Source: Microdochium bolleyi (taxonomy: Eukaryota; Ascomycota; Sordariomycetes; Xylariales; Microdochiaceae). From it: a stretch of 64,000 bases of DNA. Below are positions 23,601 through 34,366 of the stretch, piece after piece. Below the pieces are notes generated by a model. It was not told where the DNA came from, searched no databases, and saw only the letters and a list, made by a program, of their open reading frames with translations. How positions within the stretch are numbered: position 1 is the first letter of the stretch; the number at the start of each line of letters is the position of its first letter. A program made the translations under genes and the position numbers. The stretch is from contig KQ964246.1 of assembly GCA_001566295.1 (NCBI GenBank), forward strand, positions 1,798,001-1,862,000. Reading direction: 5' to 3'.

Positions 23601-24867
23601 AAACTCGCTCTCTGCGAGTCTGACGGACGACAGGCATACTAAGGTCGGTTACCTGCCAGCTGGGACGCCGGCTAAAACAGGGCCCAGACCCGGTCCAGCA
23701 CCGATGGCGGACATGGGACCACTACCCGACTGTGGTGGATCGACGTTGGTTATCATCCGCGAGAGTGGTCGCAGGCCTCATCCACAATAGCGTCACTCCC
23801 AGACAGGAGAGATGCTGCCGGCAGAGGCTGGTCCTCAAACCACCTGCACATGCAAGCAGTGTCGCATTCCGCGCCGTCCTCGCCGCGTCAAGCTGAGCTG
23901 CAGGATGCCTGCCCTGCCTGCCTCCTGTGGTCCAGTCTGATGCAACACACCCTGTGGCCGCAGGGTCTCGTGCTGCGGAGGAGCACCCGGTCCGCCCCGC
24001 GGGACTCTCTGGGTAGGAGGGCTCTTACGAGATTGAAAAGCCACCCTGTGAACCTACCGGCGTGGGGGGCGCCTGGCTCTAGCAGGCCAACCGACCGACC
24101 AACCAACCAACCAATCCGTCTCTCGTTGTCGTGTGCAGTAGTAGTCCCTGGTAGTAAAGCTGCTCAACTTGACGACACCGTCAAGAGTTGTGATGTCAGC
24201 GGCAGCAGCCGTCTTGCTGCGGCATGCTGTACATTGCCAACGACGAATGAACTGCACACGCAGAATGAGTGAGAGTGCAACGACAGCGGGAACCTCAAAG
24301 AAAACCGAGAGCGGGCCGTCCCACGCCTGCATTGCATGTTCCGTATTCTGCACTCCGTGCTTCGTCGCCAGATGACGCGAAAAAAAAGAAAAAGCCCCGG
24401 AAATTCCTGCACAACAGATTTCCCCACGTTTCACGTCTTCGGAGCTGTCGTTGCTTCTTGTCTTCCTTGAGGCTCCTGATTCGATAGGGCCATGAAGAGT
24501 CGACGGGCAGGATTGGCCGGACCCATGTAGATCTTGCCTTTGCTTGCGAGGCACACTGTCTTGAGCTGAACGGCATGGCTAGTGACCATATCCTTGTTGT
24601 GAGCCTTCTGCCCGTCACAACAGAGCAAAGGTAGTATGGACAAAGTCGAATTGCAGGAATAAAGCATATGTCATTGAATTCTGCTCCCTGGGGGGCTTTC
24701 TCCAGGCGTGTCTGCGCACCGGCACTACCGGATGTGTGCTCTGTTGCAAGGAGTATAACTTAGGTATTACCGTGAGCCGTCTCATAGTGGCTCTCTCTAT
24801 GTATGGCTATCCTCTTAAGCTCTGGCGGCTTGGTCGTATCCTGTGTACTTCGCGGACTAAACTCACT
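20680..24867. other. 4.2 kb without a supported gene
   Basis: Includes the promoter and leader of the bHLH gene and the 3' side of the wax-synthase gene. Frames at 21048-21758 (minus), 21435-21998 (plus), 21993-22265 (minus) and 22992-23411 (plus) match nothing I know. The best hint of a gene is a minus-strand frame (LELFEDSIYDAVNLYLK) followed directly by GTAAGT at 21555, but I could not build a convincing model from it. No tRNA or repeat family seen. Confidence 0.5.
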
Positions 24868-26787
24868 CTACACACCGACACCCGTGTCCCAGATCCAGCT
24901 CGGCCCGGAGTACCACTGCGGGAAAAAGTCCCGATCCCAGCGCCACACGCGGCGGTCCGCGGGATCGCCGAACCCGGTGAACGCACGGAAGAGGGACACT
25001 GGCACCGGCTCGAACAGCCAGAGCCCGCTGCGCGCGAAGTCGTCGAGCAGCGGCCACGCCGTGAGGGACAGCCAGACGAGCACGAAGGCCAGGTTCCCGG
25101 CCCGGCGCACCCAGCGCGGCGTGGTCTCCCTCTCGGCGATCCCGCTGCTGCGCCAGAGCAGCCTCGACAGGTTCTGCTGCAGCAGCATCCCGAGCCCGGA
25201 GAGCAGGAACGTGGCCGGTGGCATCCACCACCTCGTCGTGGGCGCGGTGGTGTAGCTCCCCGCGGCGTGGAGGAAGCCGGACTGCACGAACGCGATCACG
25301 AACGACGCCGCGTCCGCCGCGAGCGTGCCCTTTGTGATGTAGCCTTTGCGGAGCAGCCACTTTGTTGGCGCGGCGAACCCGAAGCGGAACGTCTGGTGCC
25401 ACCACGAACCCCAGAAGCCCGTGAGCCCGCGGTCCAGGACCTGCGTGAACGACCCCGTGATGGTGGGCAGGTGCCAGGGCGACGTACGGAAGCTGCCGAA
25501 GATGGGCTTGCACACCAGGCAGATGAGAAGCTGGCCGAGGTTCAGGATCAGCTGGAGCGCCGACAGAATGGCCAGCAGAGACAAAATCTGGCGGTACATG
25601 AAGCGCGTGAAGGGGTGCAAGGCCGCGAGTCCGGGGGGTAGGGGGGGGCCGTGTTCGGGTCCGACGATGAAGTGCGGATCCGCGGTGACCAGGACGGCAA
25701 GGAGGTCGATGAGGATGTACGCGGGGAGCATCTGATAGAGCAGGGTTTGGTAGATGTACGTCTTACGGTCCGTGACGCGGGTGTACCCGTCGCGGCTGCA
25801 GTCAGGGAGGGACTCGAGCGGCTGCTGCTTCGAGTCTTGGTTGTATGCCGGGGGCTCGTAGGGTGGCAGAGACGGAATGGCACAGTTCCAACCGACCATC
25901 CGGAACTGGGCCACGTAGTCGAACGCCCAGTTGAGTCGGGTCAGGAATCGAGCATCTTCCGGAAAGTCCTGCCAGAAATACTCGACATCATCCTCGGGGC
26001 CTGGGGTGGATGCTGCCTCTCGTAAGGCTGCGGGCTTCGTGTTGCCATCCGTAAGATGGCCATTACCGTTCTGTAAGCCTCGATCTTGCTTGGAGCCATC
26101 GCCACCACGGTGGGAGGACTCGGATGATGTAGCATGGCCGTTCGTGTGGCCATTTGCATGTCCATTGCCGAGTCTAGGTCGAGCAGTAAACTCGTCACTC
26201 GTCGGGTCTGATATCCCAGTCGACCTCGAGCCCCCCTGCTGGCTCTCGCCTTTCCTCCCGATCGACACACTGCTCTTCCTACGTCCCACCCTCCTCTCAA
26301 CCCTCTTCGCATCCCATTGCGGCCTTGTCCAAACCAGAACCGTGAAGTTCCAGATGATCCCCCACGCCGCCAGCAAGCCAGCCGCATACGCCGACGCGAA
26401 GTTCGGGCTCGACACGCGCAGGATCATCTGTGTGTGGAACCACACCAGGGCCGCGAGCAACGGCCAGCGAGCCGCGTAGACCGCCCATCGCCCCCTCGAG
26501 TCCCCGCGGTGCGGGATGGCGAGGTACAGCGCCGGCACGAAGTACACGCCGCACAGGTACAGCGGGATCAGGAGAGGCTTCCTCACGCCCGCGGCGAGGT
26601 CGGTGTCGAAGCGCGCGCGGTGGAGCTGCCGGTATGTCGACGCGAGGTCCTGCTGTGGCGGTGGCTGCTGCAGGTGCGCTGTCGTGATGCTCGCCGCTCC
26701 GTGGATAAGAGTTGTGGCTATCGCTACGCCAGCAGTGGCCGCTGAGGCTGTGAGCAAGAACGCCTTGCTATGAATTAATGTCACCAT
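24868..26787 (-). CDS. Wax synthase domain (MBOAT-like) integral membrane protein
   Basis: Polytopic membrane protein with the wax-synthase domain, a family of O-acyltransferases that includes fungal secondary-metabolite acyltransferases. 639 aa, intronless, from ATG 26787 (MVTLIHSKAFLLTASAATAG). The open frame extends 17 codons upstream, but only to a GTG. Several hydrophobic helices precede a hydrophilic loop with an NGH-rich stretch (GNGHANGHTNGHA). The conserved block FWGSWWHQTFRFGFAAPTKW (near 455) and the His-containing FVQSGFLHAAG (near 500) are the putative active-site region. Acyl donor and acceptor cannot be told from sequence. It stands alone: no polyketide synthase, terpene cyclase or oxidase is nearby, so I do not call a biosynthetic cluster. 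Confidence 0.82.
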   Translation of the reverse strand: MVTLIHSKAFLLTASAATAGVAIATTLIHGAASITTAHLQQPPPQQDLASTYRQLHRARFDTDLAAGVRKPLLIPLYLCGVYFVPALYLAIPHRGDSRGRWAVYAARWPLLAALVWFHTQMILRVSSPNFASAYAAGLLAAWGIIWNFTVLVWTRPQWDAKRVERRVGRRKSSVSIGRKGESQQGGSRSTGISDPTSDEFTARPRLGNGHANGHTNGHATSSESSHRGGDGSKQDRGLQNGNGHLTDGNTKPAALREAASTPGPEDDVEYFWQDFPEDARFLTRLNWAFDYVAQFRMVGWNCAIPSLPPYEPPAYNQDSKQQPLESLPDCSRDGYTRVTDRKTYIYQTLLYQMLPAYILIDLLAVLVTADPHFIVGPEHGPPLPPGLAALHPFTRFMYRQILSLLAILSALQLILNLGQLLICLVCKPIFGSFRTSPWHLPTITGSFTQVLDRGLTGFWGSWWHQTFRFGFAAPTKWLLRKGYITKGTLAADAASFVIAFVQSGFLHAAGSYTTAPTTRWWMPPATFLLSGLGMLLQQNLSRLLWRSSGIAERETTPRWVRRAGNLAFVLVWLSLTAWPLLDDFARSGLWLFEPVPVSLFRAFTGFGDPADRRVWRWDRDFFPQWYSGPSWIWDTGVGV

Positions 26788-27922
26788 GTTGAGAAGTAGA
26801 AAGGAAGCCCCAAGATACTCGAGGACTCTAGGGAGCACTTTCCAGCATGGCGATAATAGATGACGTTCGAATGGGAGTGCGCATAGTGGTCTGCATGGCT
26901 ACTCGTGAGATATGGCTGAGGTGGTTGAGGCTGACGACCTTGGAACGGCCCATCAGCAAAGACTGATGACAACATGACATCCACAACGTGCCGTGCCGGT
27001 GCCGTGGACCCTTGAGTGGCGCGTGTGGAACATCTGCAAGCCAACGCTTCCTGCACAGAGGCCAGCTAAAACAAATCGGCCCAAAAACCAGAACTCCAGG
27101 GCTTTTTCTAACATTGAATTGTTTCTTCAGAAACCTGAATGCTAGCGCCGCCTCAGGCTTGGTTCCTCGAGTGTCGAGGCTAGAGATCTTCAGTCTTCCT
27201 TGTGTACCCTACAGTGTACAGCTTTTGGTCTTCCGCTCCGTTCCTGCATCAGCCTGACTCGCGGGGACCACAGCTCCCGGTTCTGCGGTCCTTTGCGATG
27301 AACGGAAACTCTGCTCGCCCAATACGCAGCCCAAAGAATGCGTCCTTATCTGCTTTAGCAGCCGTCTCGTGGTTACTGCTACTCTTATGCGGCTCGGCAG
27401 ATCCGCCCTGCCAAGCAATCGACCAACACACCATCAGAGTCTGTGCGAAGACCCAGATCTTGGTCACTGGTGGCGTCACACCCTGTCTTGCTTGCTGCGG
27501 CCCGCACACGCCGGATCGCCGAGATCGCCCGGGGTTGCATCATGGCAAGGGTGCTGGCTAGGTTGCTAGGCTGCCAGGTTCGCGCAATTTTGCCAACCCA
27601 CGTCGCCTGCGGGGAGGATTTGCTCCTATACACGAGGCACTGGATGTCGGCGAGCATGCAAGAGTTCTGATGGGAAACATGTGACAGACATATGCAGAGA
27701 AATCTGTGCTTTTATTACTTCGGTTTGAGAGAGGTGGAGATGACGCCGAGAATGTCGAATTCCGAGGTGGTCTATGAGCGCCGCCCTATGCAGGAAACAC
27801 GAATGCCTAAACCATAACGCCTTCGGAAGGATGCAAAGTGTTACACATAACGAAATATGAATGCGCGTCGATGAACCCAATAGCAGGTCTGCTGCCTTCT
27901 GAGTATCTTCCAGCGACCTAAC
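26788..27922. other. Intergenic region upstream of the wax-synthase gene
   Basis: About 1.1 kb holding the promoter of the wax-synthase gene and the 3' UTR of the small membrane protein. Nothing else recognised. Confidence 0.55.
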
Positions 27923-28504
27923 TCAGACCTTCCAAAAGTGCTGCCACGGCGCAAGCACAAACAGTGTCCGACCGAGACACACGCAGACCCAGACGAGCGC
28001 CACGCACGCGACACACAGCGCTCCCAGCACGGAGCTGCGCAGCTCGAAGGCGTCCGCGGCCTCGAGCTTCATGATCTTCTTCTGCTTGGTGTGGTAGTAG
28101 AACCGCTCATCCTTTTCGTTGGGCGGGTTCCGCTTCTGGTCGTCGATGTACTGGTATGGCTGAGGGCGGTAGATTGCGCGGTGCAGCCACTCCGGGAGAA
28201 TGTTGCGGGATCGCGACGGGGCTGGATGCATATCGGCGCGCTTCTGCTCATAGCGGTTGCTTACGAGCCAGAGGGAGATGACGAAGGTGAGGAAGTTGAT
28301 GGGCGTCATTATGGTCTGCGTATTGTGAGATGTCAATGAGCATGTGGCCCTGGCGCATTGTCGTACTACTGAAGGGCGTGATGACCACCTGGCCATCTGT
28401 TCGTGGGCTCGACTTACGTGGTACAGCTTCGAATCCGCCATGTTAGTCGAGGATTTCGCGCCGGCTGATGGCCGCGTTGTGCTATCTGTGGTTGAGGCAG
28501 GCAT
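27923..28504 (-). CDS. Small conserved-looking two-helix membrane protein, function unknown
   Basis: Exons are 28504-28418 and 28315-27923, with a 102-nt intron (GTAAGT ... ACGCAG), giving 159 aa. The intron is a multiple of three and stop-free, so an unspliced reading of 193 aa also exists. I prefer the spliced form because the donor and acceptor are canonical and the retained peptide looks non-coding. After a Ser/Thr-rich start (MPASTTDSTT) comes helix 1 (INFLTFVISLWLVSNRYEQK), a Tyr/Pro- and charge-rich middle (LHRAIYRPQPYQYIDDQKRN; FYYHTKQKKIMKLEAADAFE), and helix 2 near the C-terminus (VLGALCVACVALVWVCVCLG). I do not recognise the family. Two helices around a basic loop suggest an organelle membrane protein, but this is only inference. 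Confidence 0.6.
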   Translation of the reverse strand: MPASTTDSTTRPSAGAKSSTNMADSKLYHVSRAHEQMARWSSRPSVVRQCARATCSLTSHNTQTIMTPINFLTFVISLWLVSNRYEQKRADMHPAPSRSRNILPEWLHRAIYRPQPYQYIDDQKRNPPNEKDERFYYHTKQKKIMKLEAADAFELRSSVLGALCVACVALVWVCVCLGRTLFVLAPWQHFWKV

Positions 28505-29262
28505 CTTCTCGGGAACGGTATAGAGCGTGCGATACAGCTGGGTGTCTCTCGTTCAATGGCTGCTGGTCACATTGAATCTGACTGGCGGTCGCGATGGAGC
28601 TGTGCAGCTGGCCAGGGTCGCTTTGAAGGAAACGGACGGAGGGATCGGAATGTAACGAGAAGGCGTAGCGCTAATGTAGGGCTGGCGAGTGCGTTGATGC
28701 TGGCTGCCGGACCTGTCAGGCTTACCATGCCGACATCAACCACGCAAAGACGCTGGCTGGATGAGTTGCGGGATGGACAGAACGGGGAATGGGGTCGACA
28801 CCGGAGGCTTTTTCCGAAATCGAGGAGCGAGCCACTCCATTTCGAGATGAGGGAAGGTGCACGCAGCCCAGCACGAGAGCCTAGCAGTCACAGGTGACGT
28901 TATCGCTCCGGCCATCGCAGAGACCGCCGGCTGGGAATCGCCCCGCATCGAAGATCTCGGTGCAAGACGTACGTCAGGCACATGTCCGTCACTCTCGAAA
29001 GTCCCCACTTAGGCCAATTGATCAAATCCGTGATCTCTTGTCTTGATACTTTTTTCGGATGGAACCGTGTACGTCTTTTCAGTTGCAATTACCGCATGAT
29101 TGGATAGTTGTCAGGGTGCAAAAGTGCGTGGTGTGCACTATACCGAGCGCAGGCTTGTCAGAATAACTTGGTGACTTTTAAGCAGTCAACCACATGAGCT
29201 AGTTGGCTCGTTATTGAATTTTTATTCTTCACTTCCTCGACCCTCGCACAAGTGCACTACTA
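28505..29262. other. Intergenic region between HIS1 and the small membrane protein
   Basis: About 760 bp; promoter of the small membrane protein and 3' UTR of HIS1. No other feature seen. Confidence 0.55.
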
Positions 29263-30518
29263 CTAGCTGCGTGTGTTGGCGATGGCCAGGACCAGTATGT
29301 CGGTGGCGCCGACCTTCGTCAGCTCGTCCATTATCGGCGCAAGCTTCTTCTTCTCGACCATCACACTGACCGCGACCCAGCCCTCAGCTTCGAGAGACGT
29401 CACGGTGGGCGCGCGCTTGCCAGGCGCGATCTTGGTGGCAGCGGGGAGGACGCTCCGCTCGACATTGTACTGGCAGAGGACAAACTTCTGAGCCGTGATG
29501 ACGCCACGGATGCGGGACGCCAGCAAGTCCACCAGCTCAGGATTTCTGGGTTTCCGCGACTTGATCAAGATGGCGGAAGTTTCGACGACGGTGTCAATCG
29601 GCTTGAGACCGGCGGCTCTCATCGTCTCACCGGATTCTGTAGACTGTTAGTTTTGCAGCTGTGAACCGTGCGCCGGTTTCCAAAACGTACCAACGAGATC
29701 AACGATGCCGTCCGCGACACCGAGCGCGCAGGCGGCCTCGACACTACCGCTCAGCTCGATAATGTTTGTGCGGAGCTTGCCGGTGAACTTGACCGACTTC
29801 AGCTCAGAATTCTTCGCCGAGTCCTCCTCGAGCTCGAGGTTCGCAAAGTACTGGCGAGCGAGGTGGACGAAGCTGGTGCCGATGTTCTTGCCGATCAGGT
29901 CCTTCGGGCTGTTGTATTGACCCTTCTCGGGCACCTGAACCTGTAGCTTGCACCCACCAAAAGCCAGGTCTAGGACGACCTCACATCCGGAACCGTTTGA
30001 TGTTTGCGCCTGCTCCTGCTCTGGTGTGATCTCGCCGGACATGCGCCGAGCGCTGCGGAGGGCGCGGATACCAGCATCATGCTCTTGGACCTGGTCCAGA
30101 CCAGTGATACCAAGATCGACCTGCCCCTCACCCACGAAAGTAGGGATGTCGGCCGCGGGCAGGAAGATGAGCGCAATGGGCAGGTTCTTGACCAGCGCAA
30201 TATCGAGTCTGTTCTCGCGGCGGAACTGAACGTCGGCACCCTCGAGAAGGTTCAACGCAGCTTGGTTCAACCGGCCCTCTGATCGCACAGGTTAGTCGTA
30301 GATCTACCGAGCGTGGTGTGGTCGTCGAACAGGAGTGTGACGGCACTGACTTTTCGGCACGGCGAAGAGGAGTCGACCTTCAAGGCTGCGGATTTGAGGA
30401 GCAACAATTAGCGCGACGCCCATGAGACTGCCAGCAATCGACTTGACAACGTTGATCTCACAAGGAGACGAATTACAAAGTCGGGAAAAGGACTGGCTTA
30501 CTGGTTGACAAGATCCAT
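29263..30518 (-). CDS. HIS1: ATP phosphoribosyltransferase, first step of histidine synthesis
   Basis: Condenses ATP and PRPP to phosphoribosyl-ATP, the committed and feedback-controlled step of histidine biosynthesis. Exons are 30518-30502 (17 nt), 30385-30351 (35 nt), 30278-29691 and 29636-29263, giving 337 aa. The spliced N-terminus reads MDLVNHLEGRLLFAVPKKGR, as in fungal enzymes. Catalytic-domain motifs include VGEGQVDLGITGLDQV and the PRPP-binding DLVESGETMRAAGLK, which is joined across the last intron (54 nt). The C-terminal ACT-like regulatory domain (EAEGWVAVSVMVEKKKLAPI) shows the long, histidine-sensitive form. All introns have canonical ends; intron 2 has a CTAAC branch. Function is secure from motifs. 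The tiny first exons are easily missed by gene finders. Confidence 0.95.
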
Positions 30519-32007
30519 GGTGTATGCCTGCGGTTCAGCTGGTGATCGCAACGAGAAGTGGCAGAGGGGCCTGGCTGGGGGAGGCCGAAGTTATGGGAAT
30601 TTGTTCGCGGCGCGAGCCCAACCTGGGTGGATCTGGCAGGACACTGCTGGGCGATGCAGGTACCCCTCGGGCGGCACTCGATCGACTACTTTGTTGGTGG
30701 AGGGACAGGTTTTGATGAGAGCCACGACGTTGAAAAGAAGAAGGGAAATGATTTGAAAGGAGGCGCACGAGGCAGTTTCGGTTTCGGCCTCGACTTTCCA
30801 CCTGCTCTTGCGCCTCAATTAATTGCAAGTCATCAGCAACCGCATACCGGCGGACCAGATGACTGCACGTGGAGGGGCAGTAGTGCGAGATCGGGAGGGG
30901 CATCCGGAATATCGTCATTCAGCCTATGGCAGCGCGTGCCTGGCCCATGCAGCATTGGGCGCTGTACAGTGTTGGACGGAATAGCGAGTACCTGATCTAC
31001 ACAAAACAAGCGCAGTGCATGCGATTCACATCGCGAACCTGGAATCACACCGATCGAACTTGTCGGGTATCTCCAGCGCGCCCCGGCCGCCTCTCACAGC
31101 ATGGCGGGCATCGCCGAGCGGAGTCCACCGAACCCGGTCCATCGACCGGGCGCATGTCCCACCGATATGTCGATGAGAGAAGCAGCTCGCTCGCGAGGTT
31201 CCAAGGTTCCAGGACCCGCTCTCACCCTCTACCGGGCAGATTGTTCCTACATGGCAAGTGTGATACGACTTCAACGGTCCTCAATGTCCTCATTCGCAGG
31301 TGATACATCGCATGCCAAACCGCAGCCTGTCCTTCCGCGTCGTACAGCACGAGAGGTACCGATCACTGCGACCTGTATGTAACTAGGCCACACGGGATGA
31401 TTTGAGGCCACTAGTCGTCAGTATGCCTTTGAATGGTGTTCATCGATCATTAAAAGGGTACTCCAGGGTGTTGATGGCCATATCGCTATGATTGGCCGAA
31501 CCCCAACGGCCGAATCTCGACGGCGGATGGAACCAATGAAGCTGAAGTAGCTTTCACGCGATCGAGATACCAAGACACTGGGCATTTGTAACGCCTCCAG
31601 CGTCCAGGACTGTCCAGGTGCGCCGTTGATTTGCGCCCAGGGGCAGAGCTGGGGTGCGCTAGGCACACGTCAGACCCCTGTTTCCGACCGCGACAGCTCG
31701 CCCGGAGCAAGGAGGCAGCACACATTCCCATCCCCTGGCTGCAGGCTCACCTTGTGTGGCACAGCACCACGACGTAATCGTGTCCTCCAACTCTCGACTC
31801 GACGGCAGCGCTCTTCCTTCGTCATACAGCACCAGTTCATAGCGAATCGGCCACGGATGCATTGAACAACAACCCCGCGCCCTGGACGAAACAGGTCCGA
31901 TCTATGCGACGACCCTTTCGAATATATTACAACGGCCAACGCCACACGTGCTAACAGAGCAACTCGATTCGGCACACCACGGCCAGAAGCCGTCGATTGT
32001 CAGTAAT
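30519..32007. promoter_or_regulatory. Divergent intergenic region of HIS1 and the sugar transporter
   Basis: About 1.5 kb between two divergent start codons, so it must hold both promoters. I looked for TGACTC-type Gcn4/CPC1 sites near HIS1 and cannot point to a clear one. No protein family recognised in the frames here. Confidence 0.5.
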
Positions 32008-33967
32008 ATGTCGAGATGGGCAGGAACGCCAGCCATCCGAGGCAATTCGGAAGCCGTCCGTATGGCACTGCTCACTTGTAGCACTGTGGGCATTTCGTAT
32101 GCTGCCGTCTTCCCACCCGAAGCATACAGAGGCTCGTGCTGACATTGATTGTTCTACGCTGCAGGTTCGTATGGGGTGTAGAGCAGACATGTCAGTATAT
32201 CTGAACGTACTCGATCAAACAGAAACGATGACGCGCACACTGCTAACAGGCTCGTGTGGAACGCAGACTGCACCGCATATCTCCTCTCCCTTGGCCTCAC
32301 GAAATCAAAGACATCCCTCGTTTGGATTGCTGGGCCTTTGTCCGGCCTGATCGTCCAGCCGATTGTCGGTGCGATTGCCGACGAGTCGAAGTCAAAATGG
32401 GGTCGCCGTAGGCCTTATATAATAGTGGGCGCCTTGCTCTCTGCCTTTTTCATTCTCGTGCTGGGCTTCACGCGAGAGATTGTGGACTGCTTCGTCTCAA
32501 ACGAGGAAAGCGCAAGAAGTATCACAATATGGCTCGCTGTGCTGTCTATATATTGTGTGGACTTCACCATCAATGCAGGTACGTGGAGACCGGTGGCCCA
32601 GGGCGACCCCGTTGCGAGCTAACAGCAGTCACTGTAAACAGTCATGTCAGCAGCTCGAAGTCTTGTCGTGGACACCCTGCCTATTGAGAAGCAGCAGACA
32701 GGCTCGGCGTGGGGTAAGCCGCCAATCGTACCATCACACTGGTCGAGTCTATACTAAGAATAATGGTGTACAGGCGGAAGAATGTCAGCCGTTGGCCACG
32801 GCATCGCGTACGTGACCGGTGCCATCGACCTGCCAGCCACATTCGGCACGTTCTTTGGCAATACTCAATTTAAGCAGCTGACTCTCGCCGCTGCTGTCGG
32901 TATCATCGCGACCTGTTTCCTGACATCCTGGGCAGTGACCGAGAAAGTGCTGCTCGACACGCGGGAGGACACCGAGAAGGAGGGCGTCAGCATACTCAAA
33001 GCAGTTCGTCAAGTGTGGGAAACCCTGCACAACATGCCGCCGCGGATCCGCGCCATCTGCCACGCAAACTTCTGGGCGTGGCTCGGCTGGTTCCCATTCT
33101 TGTTCTACAGCACCACCTGGATTGGCGAGACTTACTTCCGCTACGATGCGCCCGAAGAAGCACAAGCCTCCAAAGATCGGCTGGGAGATATTGGTCGAGT
33201 TGGCAGTGAGGCCTTCATATGGTATTCGATCATCACGTTCGCTGCATCGTGGCTGCTTCCCTTTGTCATTCGGTCACCCGATGAAGAAGGCTACACGAAA
33301 AGACCGCCACAGAGCATCAAGGCCATCGTGGAGGCGCTCAACAAGCACAAGCCTGACCTGCTCACCGCGTGGACTCTTGCCCATGCGACATTCGCGGCAA
33401 CGATGATCTGGGCCCCGTTTGCTCACAGCTACCGTTTTGCGAGACTGCTCGTGTGCCTGTGCTCGCTGTAAGTACCATTGGCCGTAACGTATCCCGGATC
33501 CTTTCTCCACAGAACTGACTTTAGACGGCAGACCGTGGACCATCGCTATCTGGGCACCACCTGCTTTCCTCGGCGTCGAAGTGAACAAGCTCAGCGGCGC
33601 TGCCGATCCGTCCTCGCGGCATCACAACGGCAACGACATCGAACTCGGCGGGCTCCTCTCACCCATCGAGAAAGACTCAGCTGCACCTCGCAAAGCGGGA
33701 GAGTCAAGCGGCAGTGGCGAACTTTCGGGCCGGTACATGGGTATTCTCAACATTTACACCACCATCCCCCAGTTCATGGGAACAATCATCAGCACCGTCG
33801 TCTTCAGCATCCTCGAACCCGGGAAGAGCCCCGAGCTCGCACACCACGCGCACCCGGACGAGCAGCACGGGACGGATGGCCCGAATGCTATCGCCGTGTG
33901 CTTGTTCATCGGCGCTCTGGGCGCGGTGATGGCTGTGTTCCAAACGAGGAAGCTCAGGTACCTATAG
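32008..33967 (+). CDS. Sucrose/alpha-glucoside transporter of the GPH/SUT family
   Basis: Proton-coupled disaccharide importer of the plasma membrane, related to plant SUTs and fission yeast Sut1. Exons are 32008-32096, 32165-32190 (26 nt), 32267-32578, 32642-32713, 32774-33467 and 33532-33967, giving 542 aa. Start MSRWAGTPAIRGNSEAVRMA. TM1 is stitched from three exons (STVGISFVWGVEQTYCTAYL). The family motif VGAIADESKSKWGRRRPYII between TM2 and TM3 is intact. VDTLPIEKQQTGSAWGGRMS and the late WAPPAFLGVEVNKLSG also fit. About 12 helices are expected. All five introns are 60-76 nt with clear branch sites (CTGAC, CTAAC, CTAAG). A hydrophilic loop before the last helices is typical. Maltose versus sucrose preference cannot be decided. 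It converges on TERT. Confidence 0.9.
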
Positions 33968-34366
33968 ACTATTTATCGACGGAAGCGCATTCTCTTTTGC
34001 TTGCTTTAATGCAATGTTGACATGGCCTCTTTGTGCGTTCGGCAGCGGGTTTAGAACGTTTGCGCAGGAAAAGTACCTTATAGAGCTTGTCCGATTACAA
34101 CTTTAATGACAAATAGACAGTGTTCCATTCACAATCACACAAGCTCGCGAAAAGAGACTAGCCTGCTCTATCATGATCTGTTGACCACTCCATAATTGAC
34201 GACGAGGAATAACATACTCAGCTTCAAGAAGATTGACATTGGATGCCCGATCCATTCATGAAATTCGCAAAAGGGGTATCATATCGCTGTTTTATGTAGA
34301 CCATCGGACTGCGCACGATTGCTGTCTGATAGATGCTCGTTGAAGAAACCCCCAACCCTCCCGTTG
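33968..34366. other. Convergent 3' regions of the sugar transporter and TERT
   Basis: 399 bp between the two stop codons; presumably two 3' UTRs that may overlap. Confidence 0.6.

Noticed and set aside
24736..25641. 301-codon frame antisense to the wax-synthase gene
   Set aside because: Charged, repetitive shadow translation opposite a recognisable membrane protein.
24868..26787. Wax-synthase gene as part of a secondary-metabolite cluster
   Set aside because: No backbone synthase, oxidase or pathway regulator adjoins it; the neighbours are a bHLH regulator, a small membrane protein and HIS1.
31320..31870. Two similar TTCCTTCG..TACAGCAC segments that looked like a duplication
   Set aside because: Similarity covers only about 20 nt with mismatches; not enough for a repeat call.
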